Assembly (NCBI RefSeq): GCF_014649535.1
Contig: NZ_BMTF01000025.1
Span: 54,682-118,681, forward strand
Origin: Streptomyces gelaticus
GTDB lineage: Bacteria; Actinomycetota; Actinomycetes; Streptomycetales; Streptomycetaceae
Reading direction: 5' to 3'
Length of the DNA: 64,000 nt
Under the pieces are notes generated by a model. That model saw only the letters and a list, made by a program, of their open reading frames with translations. It was not told the origin of the DNA and did no database searches. Shown here in pieces: positions 32,311 to 40,269 of the stretch (the stretch's first letter is position 1; each line of letters starts with the position of its first letter). Made by a program: the position numbers and the translations under genes.

Positions 32311-34632
32311 TCAGGGCGCGTAGACGGATATGACCGTCCCGTCGTCGAAAGTCAGAAACACCGCGTCGCCCCGTGCGACGAGCGTGATGGACGACGGGTC
32401 GAGTGGGCCGTCGGGCGTGTCGGGCCATTCGGAGGGCAGGCCCGTGCCCACGTCCTCCGCCTCCCCGACGGAGGCCACGGCCAAGGCAGTCATCCCGTAC
32501 CCGTCCACGACAACGGCGTTGTCACCGGCCACGGCCAGCCCGCCCGCGGTCTCCAACCCCTCACCGCCGTCGTACGTCGCCCAGTACTGCCGCCCGTCGG
32601 CCAGGCCGAACGCGTACACCCTCAGTCGGCTGCTCACCAGGACCTTGCCGTCCCGTGATACGGCGGGCCGGTAGGCGACGTCCACGCCGTCGGCGATCGT
32701 CCGGCGGTTCTGCGGGGCCGTCACATCGACGACCGTCAGGCCGTTCGAGCCCGAACAGAGGAGTTCCTTGCCCTTCAGAACGGGCGTACGGCAGGTGATG
32801 TCACCGGCCCCGATACCTCCCAGCCGTGCACCGTTCGCGCTCTTGAACACGGTGACACCGTCGCCGACCGCGACGAGCCGGCCGTCGGCAAGAGCCAGTT
32901 CGACTTCGGCGGCCGGGTCGTCCCACGGCTTGTCCCACTTGAGGGCGTGCTTGCCGGTGAGTTCGTGGGCAAGGATCCTGACCCCACCCGTGCCGGTGGC
33001 CTTCGTGGCGTAGTAGAGGACGCCGCCGGACTGGACGGAGTCGGCCACCCCGGTGCTGTCCGGCAGCGGCTCCCGCCACTTCTCGGCACCGTCGGCCAGG
33101 CCGCGTGCCACCAGGGCACGGCCCTCGAAGGCATATACGGTCGTGCCGATGACGGCGGCCACCGAAGCCGGACCCGTGCCTGCCTTTCCCGGCGGGGTCT
33201 GCCAGCGCTGCCGGCCGTTCGCGGCGTCCAACACGGTGATGCGCTTCGGGCCGCCGCAGACCAGGGACGTGTCCGCGAGTACGCACTCCACCGGGCCGTC
33301 TGCGATCTTGGCCTTCCATGCCTTCCAGCCCAGTGGCTTGGTCGAGACGTCCGCGGCGGCCGCTCCGAAGTCACCGGTGTGCCCGGCGTCCGCGCCGGGA
33401 ATGACGGCGGGCCCGGCCTTGGTCCGCGCCGCGTCCGAGGCGGAAGCGGTCGGATTCGCCGCTCCGCCGCCGGTTCCTCCCGCGTTGTCGTTGCCTCCGC
33501 CGTCCCTGCTGAAGAGCCCCGGCAGCAGTACTGCCCCGAGCACCACGCACACCGCGACGGCGGCTGCCGTCAGCCCGATCCACAGTCCCTTGTTCCCCCG
33601 GCCGTCGCCCGGCACGGCCACCGGCACGACGGGCGTCGGGGCGAGTGCGGCCGGACCGCCACGATCCGGGGTGTGGAACGGGGCCGGCGGCGCGGCGGCC
33701 GACGGTACCTCCGCCTCCGCGACGGCGCGCGCCCCGGCCGCGTGTGTGGCGAGCAGCCCGCGTATCGATTCCGTCCAGCGAAACGGCCCGGTGGCCGCGA
33801 CGCCCGCCCGGTCTCCCGGTAGCAACATGTCGACCAGTTGCCGAGGGCTGGGCCGCGCCTCGGCATCGCTGCGCAGGCACTCCTCGATGACGGCGCGCAA
33901 CTGCGGTGGTACTCCGGAGAGTTCGGCCTCTCCCTGGGCGATCCTGAAGATCACGGCAGCCATGTCCGAGTCGTCGAACGGCCCCCGTCCGGTCGCCGCG
34001 AAAGCGAGCACCGCACCGAGGCAGAACACGTCCGACGCCGGTACGAGCGACTGTGAGCCGTTGACGTGCTCGGGCGAGATGTAGCCGGGGCTGCCCACCA
34101 CGACACCGGTCCGGGTCAGCTGGGTGGCGTCGAAGGCCTGCGCGATCCCGAAGTCGATCACCTTCGCCCCGTCGGCGCCGAGCAGCACGTTGCCGGGCTT
34201 GAGGTCGCGGTGGAGCACACGTACGGCGTGCATGTCGGCGAGCGCGCGGGCGAGGTCGGCGCCCAACTCCCGTACGACCTGCTCGGGCATGGGCCCGCCT
34301 CGGGTCACCGCCTCGGCGAGCGAGGGGCCGGGGACGTACTCGGTCGCCAGCCAGGGCAGCCGGCCGCTCGCGTCACCGCCGACGAGGGCCGCCGTGTACG
34401 GACTGCGGACGGCACCCGCCGCGTCGATCTCCCTGCGGAAGCGGATCCGGAAGCCGTCGTCGAGGTCGAGGTCCGGGCGCACGGTCTTCAGCGCGACCAG
34501 CCCGGCGAAGGCGTCCCGCGCACCGGCCGGCCGGGCCAGGTACACCTCGCCCATACCGCCCGCGCCCAGCAGGCCGAGAAGCTGGTACGGGCCGATCAGC
34601 CGGGCCCGGCCGGGTGGAAGCGGCTCGATCAC
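32311..34632 (-). CDS. Receptor Ser/Thr protein kinase with PQQ/beta-propeller sensor (downstream copy)
   Basis: Membrane kinase of 773 aa. Hanks-type kinase domain about 14-270: P-loop LLGAGGMGEVYLA, K49 (VALKT), catalytic loop HRDLKPGN, DFG as VIDFGIA, and GSPGYISPEH. A Pro/Ala linker leads to one TM about 348-370, then a Gly/Asn/Ala spacer and an extracytoplasmic domain about 430-773 of repeated W/Y-containing strands with PQQ-like blades (LDAANGRQRWQTPPG, GLADGAEKWREPL, GLADGRQYWATYDG). GTG 34632 follows AAGGGG. It starts 28 nt after its paralogue, so they form an operon. Substrates are unknown. Confidence 0.9.
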   Translation of the reverse strand: MIEPLPPGRARLIGPYQLLGLLGAGGMGEVYLARPAGARDAFAGLVALKTVRPDLDLDDGFRIRFRREIDAAGAVRSPYTAALVGGDASGRLPWLATEYVPGPSLAEAVTRGGPMPEQVVRELGADLARALADMHAVRVLHRDLKPGNVLLGADGAKVIDFGIAQAFDATQLTRTGVVVGSPGYISPEHVNGSQSLVPASDVFCLGAVLAFAATGRGPFDDSDMAAVIFRIAQGEAELSGVPPQLRAVIEECLRSDAEARPSPRQLVDMLLPGDRAGVAATGPFRWTESIRGLLATHAAGARAVAEAEVPSAAAPPAPFHTPDRGGPAALAPTPVVPVAVPGDGRGNKGLWIGLTAAAVAVCVVLGAVLLPGLFSRDGGGNDNAGGTGGGAANPTASASDAARTKAGPAVIPGADAGHTGDFGAAAADVSTKPLGWKAWKAKIADGPVECVLADTSLVCGGPKRITVLDAANGRQRWQTPPGKAGTGPASVAAVIGTTVYAFEGRALVARGLADGAEKWREPLPDSTGVADSVQSGGVLYYATKATGTGGVRILAHELTGKHALKWDKPWDDPAAEVELALADGRLVAVGDGVTVFKSANGARLGGIGAGDITCRTPVLKGKELLCSGSNGLTVVDVTAPQNRRTIADGVDVAYRPAVSRDGKVLVSSRLRVYAFGLADGRQYWATYDGGEGLETAGGLAVAGDNAVVVDGYGMTALAVASVGEAEDVGTGLPSEWPDTPDGPLDPSSITLVARGDAVFLTFDDGTVISVYAP

Positions 34633-34660
34633 TGCGCGGTCCCCTTCCTCGTCCGACGGT

Positions 34661-37144
34661 TCACTTGGGCAGCGGCACCGAAATCACGGTGCCGTCGTCG
34701 TACACGACATGCACGACACCGCCGACCGGCAGCACCTGTGGGTCGAGCAGTTCCTGCTCCAGATCGACGCCATTGGTGACGGAGTCGTACGTCGGTGTCC
34801 TGGTCGGGCCCGGAGCGCCCGGAATCCGAGTCCGGGTGAGTGAGCCCAGGGTGCCATCGGGGCGGATCGGGACCGTGTACAGCGTCGTGCTGTCCGCCCA
34901 CACCACGGTGTCCGCGACGATCATGGGGTCGGAGACCGGGTTGCTCATGCCCTGTGCCACCTTCCCGCCGAGCGGGAACCGGCCGAGCGCCCGACCGCCA
35001 TCACGGCCCACGACGACGAGTTCGTCCGGCACACCCGACTGGTACTCGCTGCTCCGCCGCAGCGTGATCACCCGGTCGCCGAGTGCTGTCAGCGTCGCGC
35101 CGGCGGCGAGCGAGGAGTCCACCGGCACCCGCCCCCGCGTCCGGAGCGTCCCGGCTGCGAACCGCAGCACGGCCATGTCCTCGCCGAAGCCGGAAGGGTC
35201 GTCGTTGATGACGTACGTCGCGCAGAAGGCGAAACGACCCCGCACCCGGAGCGATCCACACCCCGAGTTCGTCCTGTCACCGGCCCCCTGCACAGCCTCG
35301 CCTCCGGCCGTGCCCAGCAACGAGCCGTCCTTCGGCCGGAAGGCCCTCGGTGCGTCCTCGCCGACCGCGTACACCACCGTGCCGTCGGTGGCGACCGGCC
35401 AGAAGTTGCCCTTCTGCGCGTTGGAGATGTCCTGCGAAGCCAGCGGCTTCTGCCACTTGCGGGCGCCGGTCTTCAGGTCGTACGCGGCGAGCGCTGCGTC
35501 CTCGGGCGTCGATGTGGTGGCGGCGAGGACCAGGCCGTCGACGACGACCGGCGCGCTGTTCAGGTCGTGCGCGCCGCCGGACCGGGTCTCCCAACGGACC
35601 GCGCCGGTCTTCGCGTCGACCGACTGCAGCCGTCCGCCCGCGGCGAGCAGCACGGTGTCGTCGTACACGGTGGGCCGGGTGGCATTGGCCGGCATGAAGA
35701 ACTGGTTACGGGGGCCCCAGCCCGCCCTGTTCGAACTCTGTCCGGTGTCGAGTGTCCACATCCGGTGACCGTCGGCCGCCGACACCGCCTCGTACGTGCC
35801 GTCGACCAGTCGGCAGACCACCACGTCACGGCCTGCGGAGCAGCCGATCGGCGGCTGGGCGAACGCGCCCTTCCAGGACTTCTTCCACCCCGCCGGACGG
35901 ACATTGCGGCCGTACGGGACCGTGCCCGAACCGTCCGGGCCGCCGTTCTTGTCCACACCGGCCACGATCCTGGGGGCAGCGGGTGAACCACCCCCGGGGG
36001 ATGCCCCGTTGGGCGTGGTGCGGTTGTTGCGCCACGCCAGGATCCCCCCGGTGGCCGCCCCCAGCACGATCAGCGCGGCAAGGGCCGCCCCCAGGGCGCG
36101 GCGGGAGCGGCGCGGGGGCGGGGCGAGGCCGGGGCCCTGGGTGGGCGCGATGTGCAGACCGGGGGTGAAGTCGGTGCCCCGGGTGGGCAGTTGGTGGGGC
36201 GCGACGCGGCTTCCGGTGGCCGCCTCGGTCGGTGTGTATCCCGGCAGCAGCGGCCCGTCCAGCGCCATCACCCGGGCCAGTTCGCGCTCGTGCTCGGCGA
36301 TGTGCTGCGCCACCGGGTCCGGCCACCGGTCCCCCGCGCCGGGGTCCAGCAGCTCCGCGAGTGCGGCGGCGGCCGGGCGGGCGGCCGGGTCGGCCACCAG
36401 GCAGCGCTCCAGCACGGCACGCAGCGCGTCCGGCACGCCGTCGAGATCGGCCTCGACGTACTTGACCCGGTAGAGCACGGCGGCGACCGGCCCGTCGCCG
36501 AAGGGGTCGCGTCCGGTGACGGCGTAGCAGAGCAGGGAGGCGAGGCAGAAGACGTCCGAGGCGGGGACGACGCGTCCGCTGCCCGCCACGTGTTCCGGCG
36601 ACATGAAGGCCGGGCTGCCGACCATGCGGCTGGTGGTGGTGAGCGGGGTGGCACCCGAGTCGCGGGCGATCCCGAAGTCGATCAGGCGGGGGCCGTCCGC
36701 CGCGAGCATCACATTGCCCGGCTTCACGTCGCGGTGGACGATCCCGGCCGCGTGCACGGCGGCCAGGGCGCGGGCGAGTCCGGCGCCGAGCATCCGCACC
36801 TCGGCCTCGTCCATCGCGCCCGCCCGGCGGACGGCGGCGGACAGGTTCGGCCCGGCCACGTAGCCGGTGGCGAGCCAGGGCACCTCGGCGTCGGCGTCCC
36901 CGTCGAGCAGCAGCGCGAGATGGGGTCCGGCGACGGACCGGGCGACGGTGATCTCTCGGCGGAAGCGGCCGCGGAAGCCGGGGTCCTTGGCCACGTCGCG
37001 GCGGACGGTCTTGACGGCGACCGGTTCGCCGCCGCCGTCCCGGACGCCGAGGAAGACCTCCCCCATGCCGCCCGCGCCGAGCCTGGCCCGTATCCCGTAC
37101 GGACCGATCCGTCTCGGCGAGTCCTCCCGCAGCGGACCCAGCAT
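34661..37144 (-). CDS. Receptor Ser/Thr protein kinase with PQQ/beta-propeller sensor (upstream copy)
   Basis: Paralogue of the next gene, 827 aa, with the same plan. Kinase about 12-270: RLGAGGMGEVFLG, K45, HRDVKPGN, LIDFGIA, GSPAFMSPEH. Linker; TM about 386-407 (GAALAALIVLGAATGGILAW); external beta-propeller about 440-827 with PQQ-like blades (VSAADGHRMWTLDTG, VDAKTGAVRWETRSGG, YDLKTGARKWQKPL). ATG 37144 was chosen with GGGGAG upstream. The propeller could bind a cell-wall or small-molecule ligand; nothing here identifies it. The two kinases probably phosphorylate each other or shared targets. Confidence 0.9.
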   Translation of the reverse strand: MLGPLREDSPRRIGPYGIRARLGAGGMGEVFLGVRDGGGEPVAVKTVRRDVAKDPGFRGRFRREITVARSVAGPHLALLLDGDADAEVPWLATGYVAGPNLSAAVRRAGAMDEAEVRMLGAGLARALAAVHAAGIVHRDVKPGNVMLAADGPRLIDFGIARDSGATPLTTTSRMVGSPAFMSPEHVAGSGRVVPASDVFCLASLLCYAVTGRDPFGDGPVAAVLYRVKYVEADLDGVPDALRAVLERCLVADPAARPAAAALAELLDPGAGDRWPDPVAQHIAEHERELARVMALDGPLLPGYTPTEAATGSRVAPHQLPTRGTDFTPGLHIAPTQGPGLAPPPRRSRRALGAALAALIVLGAATGGILAWRNNRTTPNGASPGGGSPAAPRIVAGVDKNGGPDGSGTVPYGRNVRPAGWKKSWKGAFAQPPIGCSAGRDVVVCRLVDGTYEAVSAADGHRMWTLDTGQSSNRAGWGPRNQFFMPANATRPTVYDDTVLLAAGGRLQSVDAKTGAVRWETRSGGAHDLNSAPVVVDGLVLAATTSTPEDAALAAYDLKTGARKWQKPLASQDISNAQKGNFWPVATDGTVVYAVGEDAPRAFRPKDGSLLGTAGGEAVQGAGDRTNSGCGSLRVRGRFAFCATYVINDDPSGFGEDMAVLRFAAGTLRTRGRVPVDSSLAAGATLTALGDRVITLRRSSEYQSGVPDELVVVGRDGGRALGRFPLGGKVAQGMSNPVSDPMIVADTVVWADSTTLYTVPIRPDGTLGSLTRTRIPGAPGPTRTPTYDSVTNGVDLEQELLDPQVLPVGGVVHVVYDDGTVISVPLPK

Positions 37145-37250
37145 GCGCCACTCCCCCCATCGGTACGCATGGTCAGCGGGCACTCCGTGCACGCATCCGG
37201 CCGTATCTTGCCACGGACACGTCACCGGCCACAGCGGCGGACGAACGTGA

Positions 37251-37298
37251 CCGGGCGGCACCGGGAGCGGCCCGCACGCCGCCCCCGGTGCCGCCCGG
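37251..37298. terminator. Strong hairpin downstream of meaB
   Basis: A 15-bp perfect stem (37251-37265 with 37284-37298) with an 18-nt loop starts 14 bp beyond the meaB stop and separates it from the kinase operon. Confidence 0.75.
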
Positions 37299-37311
37299 TC
37301 GAATCGTCCGG

Positions 37312-38271
37312 TCAGGCCCCGCCGGTGAGTCCCGCCACCAGTTCGTCGGCCGCCGCGTACGGATCGAGGCCACCGGCCACGATGCGCTCCGCGAGCGCGC
37401 CGAGGTGGCGGTCGCCGTGCAGATCACCGATGCGCTCGCGCAGCCGTGTGACGGCGATGGTCTCGACCTCGTGGGCCGCACGGGCCGTGCGCCGCTCGGC
37501 GAGCACTCCGTGCTCCTCCATCCACGCCCGGTGCTTCTCCAGCGCCTCGACGACCTCGTCGATGCCCTCGCCCCGGGCGGCGACCGTCTTCACGATCGGC
37601 GGCCGCCAGTCGCCGGGACCCCGCGCCTCGCCGAGGCCCAGCATGTGGTTGAGCTCGCGCGCGGTGGCGTCCGCGCCGTCCCGGTCGGCCTTGTTGACGA
37701 CGTACACATCGCCGATCTCCAGGATTCCGGCCTTCGCCGCCTGGATGCCGTCGCCCATGCCGGGTGCCAGCAGGACGACGGAGGTGTCGGCCTGGGAGGC
37801 GATCTCCACCTCCGACTGGCCGACACCGACCGTCTCCACGAGGATCACCTCGCAGCCCGCCGCGTCCAGCACCCGGATCGCCTGCGGTGCCGACCAGGCG
37901 AGACCACCCAGATGGCCGCGGGTGGCCATGGAGCGGATGTAGACGCCCGGGTCGGAGGCGTGCTCCGACATCCGGACCCGGTCGCCGAGGAGCGCGCCGC
38001 CGGAGAACGGCGAGGACGGGTCGACGGCCAGGACGCCGACCCGCTTGCCGGCCCGCCGGTACGCCGAGACCAGCGCCGAGGTCGATGTCGACTTGCCGAC
38101 ACCGGGCGAGCCGGTCAGGCCGACGACGTACGCGTTGCCCGTCAGCGGCGCCAGGGCCGCCATCACCTCGCGCAGTTGCGGCGACGCCCCCTCCACCAGG
38201 GAGATGAGCCGGGCCACGGCCCGCGGCCGGCCCGCACGTGCCTGCTCGACCAGGGTGGGGACGTCCACCAT
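37312..38271 (-). CDS. meaB: MeaB/ArgK-type GTPase, B12-mutase chaperone
   Basis: G3E-family GTPase of 319 aa that protects and reloads adenosylcobalamin-dependent acyl-CoA mutases. Motifs: Walker A GLTGSPGVGKST (51-62), AVDPSSPFSGGALLGDRVRM, the switch region HLGGLAWSAPQAIR, ETVGVGQSEVEI (Walker B region) and NKAD for guanine. The C-terminal dimerisation arm ends at GLTGGA. ATG 38271 was chosen with GGAG 5 nt upstream; GTG 38286 is in frame. It could serve methylmalonyl-CoA mutase or the IcmA/IcmB enzyme. The gene lies next to the thiolase and epimerase of the same metabolism. Confidence 0.93.
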   Translation of the reverse strand: MVDVPTLVEQARAGRPRAVARLISLVEGASPQLREVMAALAPLTGNAYVVGLTGSPGVGKSTSTSALVSAYRRAGKRVGVLAVDPSSPFSGGALLGDRVRMSEHASDPGVYIRSMATRGHLGGLAWSAPQAIRVLDAAGCEVILVETVGVGQSEVEIASQADTSVVLLAPGMGDGIQAAKAGILEIGDVYVVNKADRDGADATARELNHMLGLGEARGPGDWRPPIVKTVAARGEGIDEVVEALEKHRAWMEEHGVLAERRTARAAHEVETIAVTRLRERIGDLHGDRHLGALAERIVAGGLDPYAAADELVAGLTGGA

Positions 38272-38339
38272 CACCGCTCCGTTCACTCGCCGGTTGCTCT
38301 ACGTGTACCGCGTACTGCCTGTTACTTGCCCGGAACCCG

Positions 38340-39542
38340 TCACTTGCCCGGAACGCGGATGATCAGCGCGTCGCCCTGACCGCCGCCGCCGCACAGCGCC
38401 GCCGCCCCGGTGCCGCCGCCGCGCCGCTTCAGCTCCAGCGCCAGGTGCAGCACCACGCGGGCGCCGGACATGCCGATGGGGTGACCCAGCGCGATGGCAC
38501 CGCCGTTGACGTTCACCTTCTCCGGGGTGACACCGAGGTCCTTCATCGACTGGACGGCGACCGCGGCGAAGGCCTCGTTGATCTCGATGAGGTCGAGGTC
38601 CGCCACCTCCAGGCCCTCCTTCTTGAGGGCGTGCTTGATGGCGTTGGAGGGCTGTGACTGGAGCGAGTTGTCCGGGCCCGCCACATTGCCGTGGGCGCCG
38701 ATCTCGGCGATCCAGTCCAGGCCCAGCTCCTCGGCCTTGGCCCTGCTCATGACGACGACCGCGGCCGCGCCGTCGGAGATCTGCGAGGAGGTGCCCGCGG
38801 TGATCGTGCCGTCCTTGGCGAACGCGGGGCGCAGCTTGCCGAGGGACTCCGCGGTCGTCTCCGGGCGGATGCCCTCGTCCTTGACGAAGAGGACCGGGTC
38901 GCCCTTGCGCTGCGGGATCTCGACCGGGGTGATCTCGGCCTCGAACAGGCCGTTCTTCTGGGCCGCGGCGGCGCGCTGGTGCGAGAGGGCGCCGATCTCG
39001 TCCTGGTCGGCGCGGCTCAGCCCGAGACGGGAGTTGTGCTTCTCGGTGGATTCGCCCATCGGGATGTTTTCGTAGGCGTCGGTCAGACCGTCGTACGCCA
39101 TCGAGTCGAGCATCTCGATCGCGCCGTACTTGTGGCCCTCGCGGGACTTGGGGAGCAGGTGCGGGGCGTTGGTCATGGACTCCTGGCCGCCGGCGACGAC
39201 GACGTCGAACTCACCGGCGCGGATGAGCTGGTCGGCGAGCGCGATCGCGTCGAGCCCGGACAGACACACCTTGTTCACGGTGAGCGCGGGAACGTTCATC
39301 GGGATGCCCGCCTTGACCGCGGCCTGGCGCGCCGGCATCTGGCCCGCACCCGCCTGGAGCACCTGGCCCATGATCACGTACTCGACCTGGTCGCCGCCGA
39401 TGCCGGCCCGGTCCAGCGCGGCCTTGATGGCGATGCCGCCGAGGTCGGCGCCGGAGAAGCTCTTCAGCGAGCCGAGGAGGCGGCCCATGGGCGTACGCGC
39501 GCCCGCGACGATCACTGAGGTGGTACCGGTCGTTCCAGACAT
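38340..39542 (-). CDS. Acetyl-CoA C-acetyltransferase (biosynthetic-type thiolase)
   Basis: Condenses two acetyl-CoA to acetoacetyl-CoA, or the reverse, 400 aa. The catalytic triad of the thiolase family is visible: C93 in NKVCLSGLDAI, H354 in ALGHPIGMSG and C384 in AALCGGGGQGDA. The GQESMTNAPHLL segment is typical of the acetoacetyl-CoA thiolase branch. It is the likely entry enzyme for acetoacetyl-CoA and, with the 3-hydroxybutyryl-CoA dehydrogenase at 55824, for the ethylmalonyl-CoA route. ATG preceded by AGGGG. The 12-bp TACTGAGCGGTA motif lies 48 bp upstream. Confidence 0.93.
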   Translation of the reverse strand: MSGTTGTTSVIVAGARTPMGRLLGSLKSFSGADLGGIAIKAALDRAGIGGDQVEYVIMGQVLQAGAGQMPARQAAVKAGIPMNVPALTVNKVCLSGLDAIALADQLIRAGEFDVVVAGGQESMTNAPHLLPKSREGHKYGAIEMLDSMAYDGLTDAYENIPMGESTEKHNSRLGLSRADQDEIGALSHQRAAAAQKNGLFEAEITPVEIPQRKGDPVLFVKDEGIRPETTAESLGKLRPAFAKDGTITAGTSSQISDGAAAVVVMSRAKAEELGLDWIAEIGAHGNVAGPDNSLQSQPSNAIKHALKKEGLEVADLDLIEINEAFAAVAVQSMKDLGVTPEKVNVNGGAIALGHPIGMSGARVVLHLALELKRRGGGTGAAALCGGGGQGDALIIRVPGK

Positions 39543-39589
39543 GAGGGGCGCCCCTTGGGATGAGGAGTGAACGAGGGTTTACTTGAATG

Positions 39590-39601
39590 TACTGAGCGGT
39601 A
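39590..39601. promoter_or_regulatory. TACTGAnCGGTA-type motif before the thiolase gene
   Basis: TACTGAGCGGTA differs at one position from the 12-mer in front of the TetR gene (22294-22305). It sits in the 134-bp divergent region between thiolase and methylmalonyl-CoA epimerase genes, so one regulator could control both. Confidence 0.4.
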
Positions 39602-39676
39602 CCCCGCCCGTCATCCGGCAGCGGGTGTGACGGCGCGCACGTTGCGTAACCATCCGTGTGGCGCTGCACTGGTTTC

Positions 39677-40105
39677 ATGCTGACGCGAATCGATCACATC
39701 GGGATCGCCTGTTTCGACCTCGACAAAACCGTCGAGTTCTACCGCTCGACCTACGGGTTCGAGGTGTTCCATTCCGAGATCAACGAGGAGCAGGGCGTAC
39801 GGGAGGCCATGCTCAAGATCAACGATACGTCCGACGGCGGAGCTTCCTACCTCCAGCTCCTGGAGCCGACCCGGGAGGACTCGGCCGTCGGCAAGTGGCT
39901 GGCGAAGAACGGGGAGGGCGTCCACCACATCGCCTTCGGCACCGCGGACGTCGACGCCGATGCCGCGGACATCCGGGAGAAGGGGGTCAGGGTGCTGTAC
40001 GAGGAGCCCAGGACGGGTTCGATGGGGTCCCGGATCACCTTTCTGCACCCCAAGGACTGCCACGGAGTCCTCACCGAACTGGTCACGTCCGCAGCGGAGC
40101 ACTGA
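39677..40105 (+). CDS. mce: Methylmalonyl-CoA epimerase
   Basis: Interconverts (2R)- and (2S)-methylmalonyl-CoA, feeding propionyl-CoA carbon to the mutase or to polyketide extender pools. It is 142 aa, normal length, with two vicinal-oxygen-chelate repeats. The metal ligands are placed as in the family: H7 (RIDHIGIA), Q60 (ASYLQLLEP), H84 (GVHHIAFGT) and E134 (GVLTELV). ATG 39677 was chosen to give the conserved N-terminus; no strong ribosome binding site is seen. It is divergent from the thiolase and sits upstream of scy. Confidence 0.93.
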   Translation: MLTRIDHIGIACFDLDKTVEFYRSTYGFEVFHSEINEEQGVREAMLKINDTSDGGASYLQLLEPTREDSAVGKWLAKNGEGVHHIAFGTADVDADAADIREKGVRVLYEEPRTGSMGSRITFLHPKDCHGVLTELVTSAAEH

Positions 40106-40195
40106 CCTCCGGATACCCGGCCCGGTAGAGTGGGCCGTTCCGGGCCGGGGCCGGGTCGGGGCCGCGCCGCGTCCCCAGCCGTTGATCTGTCACCA

Positions 40196-40226
40196 TTCCC
40201 CGGGGGACCGTTCACCGGGGAACGGT
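40196..40226. promoter_or_regulatory. Overlapping dyads upstream of scy
   Basis: Two dyads share bases: TTCCCCG (40196-40202) with CGGGGAA (40216-40222), and ACCGTTC (40207-40213) with GAACGGT (40220-40226). They lie 44 bp before the scy GTG and could form mutually exclusive hairpins in the leader, or an operator. Confidence 0.4.
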
Positions 40227-40269
40227 ACTCGTTGGAGAGTTGCGACCAGGGGACGGATGGGACCGCGCA

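Noticed and set aside
38321..38357. Direct repeat of ACTTGCCCGGAAC at the end of the thiolase gene
   Set aside because: Two 13-bp copies, one being the thiolase C-terminus. Probably a small local duplication with no evident function.
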